From Robertmurraya andreesenii (lineage in GTDB: Bacteria; Bacillota; Bacilli; Bacillales; Cytobacillaceae): a stretch of DNA of 64,000 bases. The notes under the pieces were generated by a model, which saw only the letters and a program-made list of their open reading frames with translations, was not told where the DNA came from and ran no database searches. The DNA lies in the NCBI RefSeq assembly GCF_030813005.1, contig NZ_JAUSTU010000011.1:1-64000 (forward strand), in the 5' to 3' direction. Within the stretch, counting starts at the first letter, position 1, and every line of letters starts with the position of its first letter. Shown here piece after piece: positions 24,010 to 32,486 of this stretch. The translations under genes were made by a program, and so were the position numbers.

Positions 24010-26928
24010 TTAGCTTTCTAAATCCAGCATTAGCAGATCCCGAATGTCCTCTGCAGTTAATGCGGATTCTCGATTCTCCTTGGAATCAATGAGTTCTTCG
24101 ATTAAGTGCCGCTTTTTGTTTTGGAGCTGCTCCATCTTTTCTTCAATCGTTCCTTTAGAAAGCAGCTTGATTACCTTTACCGTTTGCTCTTGCCCGATTC
24201 GGTGGGCACGGTCGGTTGCCTGCTCCTCTACCGCTGGGTTCCACCAAATATCATAGAGGATCACCGTGTCTGCTCCCGTCAAATTAAGCCCAGTCCCACC
24301 CGCTTTTAAGGATATTAAAAAGAATGATCTGTCCCCTGAGTTAAACCGATCGCAAAGCTCTACCCGTTCCTCAGAAGGTGTAGCCCCATCTAGATAAAAA
24401 TAAGATATACCTTTTAATGTCAGCTGTCTCCCAATCAGGCCAAGCATCTTAGTAAATTGGGAAAAGATGAGGACTCTTCTTCCAGCGTGCTGCGATTCTT
24501 CGACGAGCTGCATCAGCTTATCAAACTTCGCTGCTCCCCCTTTATAGCCATCGACAAACAGAGTTGGGTGACAGCATATTTGGCGCAATCGTGTGAGACC
24601 CGCTAGAATTCTAATGCGGTTCCTCTCAATCGTATCCTTATCTAAGTGTTTTAATGTATCATGTCTTAGCTTCGCCAAGTAAGCAGCATACAGCTTTTTT
24701 TGCTCAGGATAAAGCTCTACTGATTCTTGGATTTCTATTTTTTCTGGAAGCTCCGCCAATACATCCTCCTTCAAGCGCCGAAGAAGAAAGGGACTTGAAC
24801 GGCGAGCTATTTGCTTGCGTGATAGTTGGCTATATTCCCTCAATCCCTGAAACAGCTCAGGAAAAACAACATGAAAAATCGACCATAATTCCTCAACCGT
24901 ATTCTCGACCGGTGTACCAGTAAGAGCAAATTGATGATTCGCTTTGACTTTCTTTACCGCTTTGGCTGTTTGTGTAATCGGATTCTTGAAGCTTTGAGCC
25001 TCATCAAAAAACGCTGTGTGAAACTCCTGTTGCTCAGCCCAATGAAGATCACTACGTAATAATGGATAAGAAATAATGATAACATCTACACCCTCTATGT
25101 TTTGCTCAAGCCTCCGTCTTTCCTTTCTCCCCCCATCAATGACAAGGGCATGGATGTTAGGGGTAAACCGCTTAAATTCATTCAACCAGTTATAGGTTAC
25201 TGAGGACGGACAGACGATTAAAGCTGGTAGCTTTTGCGTGCGAATTTCGGAGAGGACCGACTGAATGTAGGTAATGCTCTGCACGGTTTTTCCCAATCCC
25301 ATATCATCTCCGAGGATCCCTCCAAAGCCATAGCTAGCAAGGGTCTTCATCCACTGGTAACCCTGCTTTTGATATTCCCTCAATAGAGCATCTAATGGCC
25401 TAGGCACCTCAAACCGCAGCCGTTCGGGATGACGAATTTCCTCCAAAAATTGCTGAAAGGATTCCTCAGGAGCAAATGCGTCGTTGTCCATAATTGCATC
25501 AAGAAAACTAATCCCTTTCAGAATGGGAAGCTCCAACCCTTTTTCAAAATCCTCATAATGCTGATTAGGGACCGTTCTTAAAAAGCGATTGATTTCCTCA
25601 AATTCCCTAGCCTCTAATGATAAAAGGGAACCATTCCTCAAGCGGTAGTATTTTCTCTTTTCCTCAAGGGCTTGCAAAACATTTCGAATTTCACTTTCTG
25701 GTATACTCCCCATTTCAAACTTGAATTCAAGCCAATTGGTCCGCTCCCTCTTTACCTTGACCCGGATTTGCGGACGGTCATTGCTCCTGAATATACGATT
25801 CCTAATCGCAGTGGTAGCATAAATTTGCACCATTTTCTCGAGCTGCGGTATCGTATGATAGAGAAATTCATACTCTAGCTCTTCATTCTGTAGGTAATAC
25901 CCCTCATCCGTTTTGGCAAAGCCACTTTCATCGAACAAATGAAGAATCTCATCTTCCTTTCTCCGGTCTCTAAAAAGGAGAACGCTGTCAGCCAGTTTAT
26001 TCTGTTCTAAGGGATTAAAGACTACATTCCCATAATGAAACTCCAAGCCGGCAAGGAGGCGATTTCGAATTCGATCGAGATAAAGCTTAGCAACGAGTGG
26101 TGTCTGTATGAGTTCCTGCGAGAGAGTCTCGGAAATATGAACAGGACCGAGCCTCTTTAATCCTGGCAGAACTTTTTCCAGAAAAAAAGAAAGCTGTTCC
26201 TGAGGGATCGGGATATAGCTTAAGTTGGTATTCTCTAGCATTTCCTTTATACTCATGAATTGCTTGTAGCCTGCTTGATCCAAATGGACAAGTACCCCAT
26301 TGTCAAGAACACAGTGGTACATCGGCATCAGCATGATCTGCCCCAAGCCCTGTATGGATAGCTGATACCCCTGTCCCGTTGCTTCTTTGAAATCAAATTG
26401 AACAGTATGGAGTGCCTCTGACAATTGTAGTCCGCGAAACACTTTCCCATTGTACTTAAGCTGGGTGCTTGGTACATTGATGAGATATGAAAGGACTTGG
26501 CTCCAGGAAGACGGTGGAATCAACAAGAGATTTTTTTTATTAATGGATTCCTCAGGAAAAAACTTATCAACACCGCAAATTTGAATCAGTTCTTGTATTA
26601 GCTCATCCACTTCACGTTGAAAGCAGTGAATCGCTGGATCGTATGTAAAGGTTACCGAAAGATCATATCTTTTTCCGTTCTGTACATTTTTAAAAAAATT
26701 CTGTATTTCAAGTACAGGTATTTCTTCGACTTGAATTTCTATCCCGAATAGGTTTTGGCCATGTTCATCTTGGATTGTATGAAGGATGAATTGTGTTTCA
26801 AGAACCTTTCTATCCTCAAAATATTGCTGATTCCTAGTTGCACGAAGAGGCCGCTCCTCAAATATACGTAATAATTCATCTGATAAGCTTTGTTTTTCCC
26901 TTGAATTACTTTTATGATTAATCCTCAA
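24010..26928 (-). CDS. SNF2-family DNA/RNA helicase-like ATPase
   Basis: A 972-residue Swi2/Snf2 ATPase. The N-terminal half (about 1-470) is the bacterial SNF2-associated region. The ATPase core follows: Walker A DDMGLGKT (about 545), DEAQ box FFDEAQSFKN, and motif VI DRAHRIGQ (about 915). Related proteins in Bacillus usually begin with a SWIM zinc finger; none is seen here, so this is a short-N form. It starts with TTG at 26928, with AAGGAAGGAG 8 nt upstream. It probably remodels nucleoprotein or RNA polymerase complexes; the target is unknown. Convergent with yfhD. Confidence 0.85.
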   Translation of the reverse strand: MRINHKSNSREKQSLSDELLRIFEERPLRATRNQQYFEDRKVLETQFILHTIQDEHGQNLFGIEIQVEEIPVLEIQNFFKNVQNGKRYDLSVTFTYDPAIHCFQREVDELIQELIQICGVDKFFPEESINKKNLLLIPPSSWSQVLSYLINVPSTQLKYNGKVFRGLQLSEALHTVQFDFKEATGQGYQLSIQGLGQIMLMPMYHCVLDNGVLVHLDQAGYKQFMSIKEMLENTNLSYIPIPQEQLSFFLEKVLPGLKRLGPVHISETLSQELIQTPLVAKLYLDRIRNRLLAGLEFHYGNVVFNPLEQNKLADSVLLFRDRRKEDEILHLFDESGFAKTDEGYYLQNEELEYEFLYHTIPQLEKMVQIYATTAIRNRIFRSNDRPQIRVKVKRERTNWLEFKFEMGSIPESEIRNVLQALEEKRKYYRLRNGSLLSLEAREFEEINRFLRTVPNQHYEDFEKGLELPILKGISFLDAIMDNDAFAPEESFQQFLEEIRHPERLRFEVPRPLDALLREYQKQGYQWMKTLASYGFGGILGDDMGLGKTVQSITYIQSVLSEIRTQKLPALIVCPSSVTYNWLNEFKRFTPNIHALVIDGGRKERRRLEQNIEGVDVIIISYPLLRSDLHWAEQQEFHTAFFDEAQSFKNPITQTAKAVKKVKANHQFALTGTPVENTVEELWSIFHVVFPELFQGLREYSQLSRKQIARRSSPFLLRRLKEDVLAELPEKIEIQESVELYPEQKKLYAAYLAKLRHDTLKHLDKDTIERNRIRILAGLTRLRQICCHPTLFVDGYKGGAAKFDKLMQLVEESQHAGRRVLIFSQFTKMLGLIGRQLTLKGISYFYLDGATPSEERVELCDRFNSGDRSFFLISLKAGGTGLNLTGADTVILYDIWWNPAVEEQATDRAHRIGQEQTVKVIKLLSKGTIEEKMEQLQNKKRHLIEELIDSKENRESALTAEDIRDLLMLDLES

Positions 26929-26980
26929 ATGGACGGCTCCTTCCTTAGCTAGTTCATTCCATTTATATCATAAGGATACC

Positions 26981-27021
26981 AAAAAAAGAGGAGGACGAAA
27001 CCCTATGATTTCGTCCTCCTC
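26981..27021 (-). terminator. Terminator of the DoxX-family gene
   Basis: A perfect 13-bp minus-strand stem (GAGGAGGACGAAA with TTTCGTCCTCCTC), loop of 8 nt, then seven T. Confidence 0.93.
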
Positions 27022-27032
27022 ATAAACACCCT

Positions 27033-27530
27033 TTAATTTTGATTAACCACTGCTCTATTATCTTTGTTTAATTTTGCTTTAATAAACGGTACTGCAAAGC
27101 GGTCGACGCCCCAGTAATAGCTTCCACTTCCTGCGAATAAAAGAACCATTGCAACTGTATATAAAATTGGATTAGTGCTAGTTGTTCCTGCTAACATGAA
27201 GTTCAAGTTCATAAATGCTCCTGCAATTAAAGCTGGGATAGTAGCTGCACCAAGAATGAGTCCGAGTCCCACTAATAATTCACCATAGGCAACCAAATGG
27301 CTAAATAAATCGGCATTTGGTAATGCAAAACCTTCAAGGAATGCTGCGTACCATCCTTGTACTGCTGGATGATCCCCACTCGCACTCGCAATTGCGCCTT
27401 TCAGAAATCCTGAAGCATCAAACCCACCTGTTATTTTACCCCAGCCTGCTTCAATCCATTGAAGACCAAGCCAAATTCTAATAATTGTCCAAGCTACAGA
27501 TACTTGTGGAGTTTTCCACCATTTCATCAT
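27033..27530 (-). CDS. DoxX family membrane protein
   Basis: A 165-residue membrane protein with four predicted helices (about 12-30, 73-97, 100-118, 125-143). The first helix contains the RIWLGLQWIEAGWGK motif typical of the DoxX/thiosulfate:quinone oxidoreductase small-subunit family. The precise role in Bacillus is unsettled (redox or oxidative-stress membrane complexes are suggested for relatives). Start chosen at 27530 (AGGAG 6 nt upstream); a second ATG follows immediately. Single gene with a strong terminator. Confidence 0.85.
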   Translation of the reverse strand: MMKWWKTPQVSVAWTIIRIWLGLQWIEAGWGKITGGFDASGFLKGAIASASGDHPAVQGWYAAFLEGFALPNADLFSHLVAYGELLVGLGLILGAATIPALIAGAFMNLNFMLAGTTSTNPILYTVAMVLLFAGSGSYYWGVDRFAVPFIKAKLNKDNRAVVNQN

Positions 27531-27768
27531 AAACCTCTCCTTTTTTGTGATATCATTCACAATTTGATGTAAAAAATTTTTGAATACAAAGGTTTGTATG
27601 ATAAGCCGGCCAGCTTATAGTTAATAGAAAGTAACTTGGGTGAACATCTTGTGAAGTTTTTCACTTATTTTCTATAGTTTTACTATATACCATTCCAACA
27701 GTGGAAACAATCCAATTCACAATTTCTACATATTAATTTTGAGAAATTTGAACAAAAAATGAACCTAC

Positions 27769-27942
27769 TTATCCACACCCCTGTTGATAATGTGGATGAA
27801 TATAATAAAAGCCTTGTTATATATTAATTCATCCCACTTTTTCATTTGTAGATAACTTTTTGTGAGTATTTCCTGATAATAATGTGGATAATGTGGGTAA
27901 CTTTGTGGATGGTTGTTATAAAGGTACTTTTTATGTGGATAT
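27769..27942. promoter_or_regulatory. DnaA-box cluster
   Basis: In a gene-free stretch (27531-27976) there are two exact DnaA boxes: TTATCCACA at 27769-27777 and TGTGGATAA at 27883-27891. One-mismatch boxes lie at 27791 (TGTGGATGA), 27847 (TGTAGATAA), 27892 (TGTGGGTAA, adjoining the exact box) and 27934 (TGTGGATAT), and a two-mismatch box at 27904. All but the first point the same way. Such clusters bind DnaA away from oriC in B. subtilis and restrain initiation. No dnaA or dnaN is nearby. Confidence 0.75.
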
Positions 27943-27976
27943 CTTTTAGGATAACTTATAAAAAAATAGCAACCCT

Positions 27977-28186
27977 TTATGAGCTGCTTTCATTGGATTC
28001 ACCGCTTGGAATCTCCCATATTGATTGAATTTGTACCATATTGGCTTTAAGACGGTACTCATGAGACTTTTTAATAACTAATTTCTCAATTGCTTCTTCC
28101 TGAGTCTGTGCGTGGATTAAGCTTCGGCCATCTAAGACACTATCATCCTCCACCACTGCATACCAGGAAATTCGATACGTCTTCAT
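27977..28186 (-). CDS. Hypothetical protein, 69 residues
   Basis: A 69-residue soluble protein, starting MKTYRISWYAVVEDDSVLDG, with a central AQTQEEAIEKLVIKKSHEYR helix. AAAAGGGG lies 7 nt before the chosen ATG at 28186; an upstream in-frame extension to 28285 lacks a Shine-Dalgarno. I do not recognise the family. It lies between the DnaA-box cluster and the two-component operon, with no clear terminator on either side. Confidence 0.55.
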   Translation of the reverse strand: MKTYRISWYAVVEDDSVLDGRSLIHAQTQEEAIEKLVIKKSHEYRLKANMVQIQSIWEIPSGESNESSS

Positions 28187-28329
28187 ATATCCACCCCTTT
28201 TGACGATTCTAGATGCCTTTTCTCTATCATACTTCTTTTCTCTCATGAATGAAATGTTCCAAAGAGATTTGATAGATTTTAACAATCAAAGTGGGTGGAA
28301 AACTACGGCTCTTTTCTCAACCATTGTTG

Positions 28330-28932
28330 CTACAGCCAGCCCTTTTCTTGGGCAATGGAGATTGCTTCAATGCGATTTTTCACATTCAATTTATTGATTA
28401 CTTCCGATATATAGTTTCTAACTGTCCCTGAAGATAAAAAGAGCTCTGCGGAAATTTCCTTTGCTGTTTTTCCTTCAGCTACTAGCTTCATAATCTCACG
28501 TTCTCGTTCTGTAAGGGGATTCTCCTCCTGAAGGCTACCGAAAACTAACTCGGGTGCGTATTCTCTTTTCCCTTGTGTCACCTTGCGAATGGTTTCAGCC
28601 AGTTCATCACTTGGTCCATCCTTTAACAAATATCCGTGTACACCCGCATTTACCGCCCTCTTGAAATAACCAGGTCTAGCAAAGGTGGTTAAAATGATAA
28701 TCTTGCAAGGGGAGCCAAGCTGCTTTAACTCTTCTGCTACATCCAGTCCTGTTTTGATGGGCATTTCAATATCCATTAAGCATACGTCTGGTTGAAGACT
28801 AAGAATAGACTTGAAGGCCTCCTCCCCATTCCCTACCTCTGCGATCACTTCGATGTCATCCTCTAAATTTAGTAGGGCACCCAAAGCGCCCCTTAGCATC
28901 CGCTGGTCTTCTGCAATAATCACTCGAATCAT
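28330..28932 (-). CDS. NarL/LuxR-family response regulator (YvfU/DesR-like)
   Basis: A 200-residue response regulator. Receiver domain 1-120 with acidic pair Glu8/Asp9, phosphoacceptor Asp54 (CLMDIEMP), Thr in LTTF and Lys in YLLKDG; LuxR-type HTH about 137-195 (NPLTEREREIMKLVAEGKTA). It overlaps the kinase gene by 4 bp (ATGA). Context (ATPase-permease-kinase-regulator) matches the B. subtilis yvfRSTU arrangement and the linearmycin-resistance lnr locus, so it probably induces its own ABC exporter. DesR is a close relative, but no desaturase gene is nearby. Confidence 0.9.
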   Translation of the reverse strand: MIRVIIAEDQRMLRGALGALLNLEDDIEVIAEVGNGEEAFKSILSLQPDVCLMDIEMPIKTGLDVAEELKQLGSPCKIIILTTFARPGYFKRAVNAGVHGYLLKDGPSDELAETIRKVTQGKREYAPELVFGSLQEENPLTEREREIMKLVAEGKTAKEISAELFLSSGTVRNYISEVINKLNVKNRIEAISIAQEKGWL

Positions 28933-30071
28933 GATACGACTCCAGCCTCTCTTTCTTTTACAATGATTGGAACGGAAATGACTAGTTTTGTCCCTTTGTT
29001 CGTGGATAGCTGAAGTGTTCCATCAATCAACTCAAGACGCTCACCCATCCCCTTCAACCCATTACCGTGAGATTCTTGGGTTGGCATTCCTTTCCCATCA
29101 TCCTCTATTGTCATCGTAACCTCCCCTTCTAGCTGACGAAGAGTGACAAAACAATGATTGGCACCGCTATGCTTAACAACATTGGTGACCGCTTCCTTCA
29201 AACACATGCTCAAAATATTTTGTGTAAGATGCGGAGTATCTTTAAGCGCTGTGTCCCCACTTAAATGAAAGGAGATTCCAGCTGCTTTCAGAATAGCCTG
29301 TGCTTCAACTAGCTCCTCTGCCACCGTAATTGTTCTCATATCAGAAACAAGCTCTCGTACCTGAGCTAGGGCAGAACGGGAGGTTCTTTCCATTTCTTTC
29401 GCCTCATGACTCGCTCTTTCTGGATCCTTAAGGGCAAGCTTTGCAACTAGCTGGCTTTTCAACGTAAGAAGGGATAGGGTGTGACCAAGTGTATCGTGAA
29501 GATCGCGGGCAATCCTCATCCGCTCCTCACGCTTCACAAGCTCCTTTATTTGTTCATTTGCTTGATCCAGTTTCATTTCAAGCTCCATCCTACTATTCAT
29601 GGAACGAATCCCAAATGGGGTGATAAGCATGATAATAATAAAGGGAACTAAATAGAACATATTGCTTGAGAAGATATTATTTATGATATAGTGCGCCAGT
29701 GGCAAAACAATCACAATCCCAAATATGGTTAAAGCTGTTAGGAATTTTTTCTTTTCACTATAATAGCCGATAAAATGAGCAGAAAAAAATCCGAGAAATA
29801 GGTTGTTCATGTTGTAGAAAATCGAAAGAATAAGAATAATGCCCACCTGTACCGCCAACCAAAAGGTATAGTGACGCTTACTTTCAAGAATGGTATAAAG
29901 CTGACGGTACGTAATGAGAAATATGAGAAGCAGGCAAATGCCCACCCCCTTTTTCCAACCCTCCGCAAAGCTCATATAATACGCCGGCATGAATAAATAG
30001 ACTAAGAATATATAGGGAAAGAATCCATACCGTCTTGGAAAGATTTCAAACCTTTTTCGATCTGCTGCCAA
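28929..30071 (-). CDS. HisKA_3 sensor histidine kinase (YvfT/DesK-like)
   Basis: A 380-residue kinase with five or six membrane helices in residues 14-155 and no sizeable extracellular domain, hence an intramembrane sensor. The phosphoacceptor His is in RIARDLHDTLGH (about 193). The ATPase domain has SMCLKEAVTNVVKHS (N box) and DDGKGM and GLKGMGERL G boxes. It closely resembles DesK in the catalytic part. It starts with TTG at 30071 with GGCGGTG 7 nt upstream, and follows the permease by 4 bp. Likely stimulus: membrane-active compounds or membrane state. Confidence 0.9.
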   Translation of the reverse strand: MAADRKRFEIFPRRYGFFPYIFLVYLFMPAYYMSFAEGWKKGVGICLLLIFLITYRQLYTILESKRHYTFWLAVQVGIILILSIFYNMNNLFLGFFSAHFIGYYSEKKKFLTALTIFGIVIVLPLAHYIINNIFSSNMFYLVPFIIIMLITPFGIRSMNSRMELEMKLDQANEQIKELVKREERMRIARDLHDTLGHTLSLLTLKSQLVAKLALKDPERASHEAKEMERTSRSALAQVRELVSDMRTITVAEELVEAQAILKAAGISFHLSGDTALKDTPHLTQNILSMCLKEAVTNVVKHSGANHCFVTLRQLEGEVTMTIEDDGKGMPTQESHGNGLKGMGERLELIDGTLQLSTNKGTKLVISVPIIVKEREAGVVS

Positions 30072-30075
30072 AATT

Positions 30076-30816
30076 CTACACCGCCGCTTCCTGTTTTCTC
30101 CTTATATAGCTTGATAATATCACGAAAACGACGAGGTATCCGAATAATATGAAAATATTTGACCACTCAGGAGCATTCCCGCGAATAATTTGCCATGCTC
30201 CATTGCCGAAATTGTAAGATGGTAACCACTGGCCAATATTTTGAATCACCTTTGGCATGATTTCCATCGGCATCCACATTCCACCCGAAATCGCTAAAAG
30301 CATATAAATGAGATTACTGATACCTGATGCTGTATCCACCCGTTTCATTGTTCCAATCACTACCCCTATGGCTAAAAATGGGGCAGATGCCACCAAGATC
30401 CATAGGCCGCTCATCAGCCATTCAAATGCGGATAGAGAAATTCCATTTATAAGAGCGCCTGCGGTAAAGATGACGGCAATCGATAGAACATGAATCACGG
30501 TTTGACCAACCATTTTGGCAAAATAGTAGGCACTATCGGATAAAGGAGTGATACGCATGAACATCGACCAGCCCTTTGTTCTTTCTTCAACAAGACGGAT
30601 TCCAAGGGTCATAATCGCTGAACCCATTACACTGAAGGTCGTCATTGACATGAGGTAATGTGCCTGCCATTCCTGTTGATTTTCAATGTTCGAATTGAAT
30701 ATTTTTGTAAAAACGACGTAAAACACGATCGGCATAAACAATGACCAAAATACATAATAGGGATTTCGCATGATGCGTATGATCTCATATTTACATTGTG
30801 TGAGGATTGTTTTCAT
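30076..30816 (-). CDS. ABC-2 type exporter permease (YvfS-like)
   Basis: A 246-residue ABC-2 permease with six predicted helices, and cytosolic N-terminus MKTILTQCKYEIIRIMRNPY. It partners the ATPase directly upstream (1-bp gap). Start chosen at 30816 with AGGAGG 9 nt upstream. Length equals B. subtilis YvfS from memory. Probably exports a lipid-like or antibiotic substrate under control of the neighbouring two-component system. Confidence 0.88.
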   Translation of the reverse strand: MKTILTQCKYEIIRIMRNPYYVFWSLFMPIVFYVVFTKIFNSNIENQQEWQAHYLMSMTTFSVMGSAIMTLGIRLVEERTKGWSMFMRITPLSDSAYYFAKMVGQTVIHVLSIAVIFTAGALINGISLSAFEWLMSGLWILVASAPFLAIGVVIGTMKRVDTASGISNLIYMLLAISGGMWMPMEIMPKVIQNIGQWLPSYNFGNGAWQIIRGNAPEWSNIFILFGYLVVFVILSSYIRRKQEAAV

Positions 30817-30817
30817 T

Positions 30818-31717
30818 TTAGATAGCCTCCTTATTTTCAGTAAGCTCTGCAAAAGCTTCGTCTAAACGTCCCTGCTCTATTTGAATTCCTTGGACCTTTT
30901 CTTTTGTCGAAAATAAATATTCTAATACATCATCTGTTTGCTCTGTTACGACATAGACACGATTATTTTTCCTGTATACGTCTCTAACGATTGGCAGGCT
31001 CTGAAGCTCTTCAAGGGAAAGATTCCCTGGGTCGATAAATGAAACGGATTGCTTGGAAAGCTGCTTCTTAATTTCCTTCGGTGTTCCGTCTGCCACTATG
31101 ACCCCTTCATTAAAGAGGAGAATTCTTTCCGCTATATCATCCGCCTCCTGCAGATAGTGAGTGGAAAAGATAATCGTTTTTCCTCTTTCCTTCAGTGCTT
31201 GAATCGTGTCCCAGAATCTTTTTCTTGAGGAAATGTCCATCCCCACGGTCGGCTCATCAAAAAACAGCACATCAGGGTTGCCTGCTAGAGCCAATGCGAA
31301 ACCTAATCTTCTTTTTTGCCCACCTGAGAGCTTATCAGCTTTTCTCTTTAAATCCTCATCATTTAGGCCAGTAAGGGTAACGAGCTCTGCAAATTCCATC
31401 GGATTTGGATAATAGCTTCTGAATAACTGGATGACCTCTTTCACTTTCAGGGCATCAATGACACTGACCTCCTGAAGCATCGCTCCAATGCGCTCACGAA
31501 CCTGTTTTTCCTTCGGGTTCCGATTAAATATGTTAATGCTGCCGCTTGTTGGTTCTAATAACCCAAGCATCATAAGCATTGTGGTCGACTTACCTGCTCC
31601 ATTCGGCCCGAGAATAGCGACAATCTCTCCCTTTTTGATTGAAAAAGATATATCATCAACTGCTTTTTTATCTTTAAATTTCTTAGCAATATTTTGCAAT
31701 GAAATAATCTGCTCCAT
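30818..31717 (-). CDS. ABC-2 exporter ATP-binding protein (YvfR-like)
   Basis: A 299-residue ATPase, first gene of the four-gene operon. Walker A GPNGAGKST (about 36-44), signature LSGGQKRR, Walker B VLFFDEPTVGMD, H-loop STHYLQEAD; the C-terminal 80 residues are the extension common to drug and linearmycin exporters. Start chosen at 31717 with GGAGG and a second AGG just upstream; the open frame runs 10 codons further without a better site. Operator-like dyads lie 66-95 bp upstream. Confidence 0.92.
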   Translation of the reverse strand: MEQIISLQNIAKKFKDKKAVDDISFSIKKGEIVAILGPNGAGKSTTMLMMLGLLEPTSGSINIFNRNPKEKQVRERIGAMLQEVSVIDALKVKEVIQLFRSYYPNPMEFAELVTLTGLNDEDLKRKADKLSGGQKRRLGFALALAGNPDVLFFDEPTVGMDISSRKRFWDTIQALKERGKTIIFSTHYLQEADDIAERILLFNEGVIVADGTPKEIKKQLSKQSVSFIDPGNLSLEELQSLPIVRDVYRKNNRVYVVTEQTDDVLEYLFSTKEKVQGIQIEQGRLDEAFAELTENKEAI

Positions 31718-31782
31718 TTCCTCCACCTCCGTGATTTCTAATTTCATTATAGCCAGGAGGGAAATACTGGATTAGTGGATTA

Positions 31783-31812
31783 TGTCATAATTATGAGGTG
31801 ACATTTGTCATT
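31783..31812. promoter_or_regulatory. Operator-like dyads upstream of the ABC/two-component operon
   Basis: TCATAATTATGA (31785-31796) is a perfect 12-bp palindrome, and TGACA-TT-TGTCA (31799-31810) is a second dyad 2 bp away. The pair lies 66-95 bp before the operon start. Paired dyads of TCAT/TGACA type are the kind of site bound by DesR-like regulators, so this is a candidate self-activation site. Confidence 0.45.
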
Positions 31813-31825
31813 TTAAAATTATTGG

Positions 31826-31951
31826 ATATAACCCATTGTGATTTATTTCGTACTTCAATAACCCTTATTGGGTACAACTCACCTCGAACTTCCCTTCTGT
31901 TCGTGCCCCAATAACCTCTATTGGGCACCACTCGCTCTCACACAATGGATC
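31826..31951. other. Structured intergenic DNA with nested inverted repeats
   Basis: Gene-free 31718-32031. Within it, CCATTGTG (about 31833) is mirrored by CACAATGG (about 31939). Inside that pair are two tandem, related hairpins, CAATAACCCTTATTG and CCCAATAACCTCTATTGGG, each followed by a similar TACAACTC/CACCACTC stretch. It looks like a short mobile palindromic element or a decayed one. No other copy was seen in the window. Confidence 0.45.
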
Positions 31952-31984
31952 GAACAGTCACCAATCTTACAATTTCTAACTTCC

Positions 31985-32029
31985 AATAACAAATAAAGCC
32001 CCCAAATCATTATGATTTAGGAGCTTTAT
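31985..32029 (-). terminator. Terminator of the sulfur operon
   Basis: Minus-strand stem ATAAAGCTCCTAAATCAT / ATGATTTGGGGGCTTTAT (18 bp, one mismatch and one wobble) followed by TTGTTATT. It starts 3 bp past the osmC stop. Confidence 0.85.
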
Positions 32030-32031
32030 CA

Positions 32032-32472
32032 TTATGCTTTCACCCAGTCATTGGTAATTGGAATGCCAGCATCTTTTATTGTTCTAAAAATCGGACAGCG
32101 TAAATCGACCGCATTTTTCATTTCATCAATTCTTTCTTGGGTTTCAGTTGTCTTCACAAACGCTTTAACTGTAACCTCCTGAAACTTCGGATCTACTTCA
32201 AGATTCCCCATAAGTCCACTTATGTCAATCGTACCTTCTGTTTCAAAGGATATTCCTTGAAGGTCGAACTCCATTTCCTTTGCAATGATTTGAGCCATCA
32301 CATTTTCACATGCAAGTAGGGAAACTAAAAAGGTTGAAAGGGGATCTGCCGCTGAATCCTTTCCACCAAATGAAACTGGCTCATCAATTGCAATTTTATG
32401 TTTGCCGGCTACTGCATCTAGTCGCATTACCGTCCCGGTTCCGTTCACCTTCACGTTCATTAACTGTGCCAT
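32032..32472 (-). CDS. OsmC family protein
   Basis: A 146-residue OsmC/Ohr-fold protein. The family reduces organic hydroperoxides with paired cysteines. Here one Cys is in SLLACENVMAQ (about 55) and one in DLRCPIFRTI (about 124), matching the usual pair. It is last in the TusA-DsrE-MetE operon and follows the methionine synthase-like gene by 14 bp. Start chosen at 32472 with GAGGAGGAG 4 nt upstream. Given the neighbours, a persulfide or polysulfide substrate is as plausible as a lipid peroxide; that is inference. Confidence 0.83.
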   Translation of the reverse strand: MAQLMNVKVNGTGTVMRLDAVAGKHKIAIDEPVSFGGKDSAADPLSTFLVSLLACENVMAQIIAKEMEFDLQGISFETEGTIDISGLMGNLEVDPKFQEVTVKAFVKTTETQERIDEMKNAVDLRCPIFRTIKDAGIPITNDWVKA

Positions 32473-32486
32473 TTGTCTCCTCCTCA

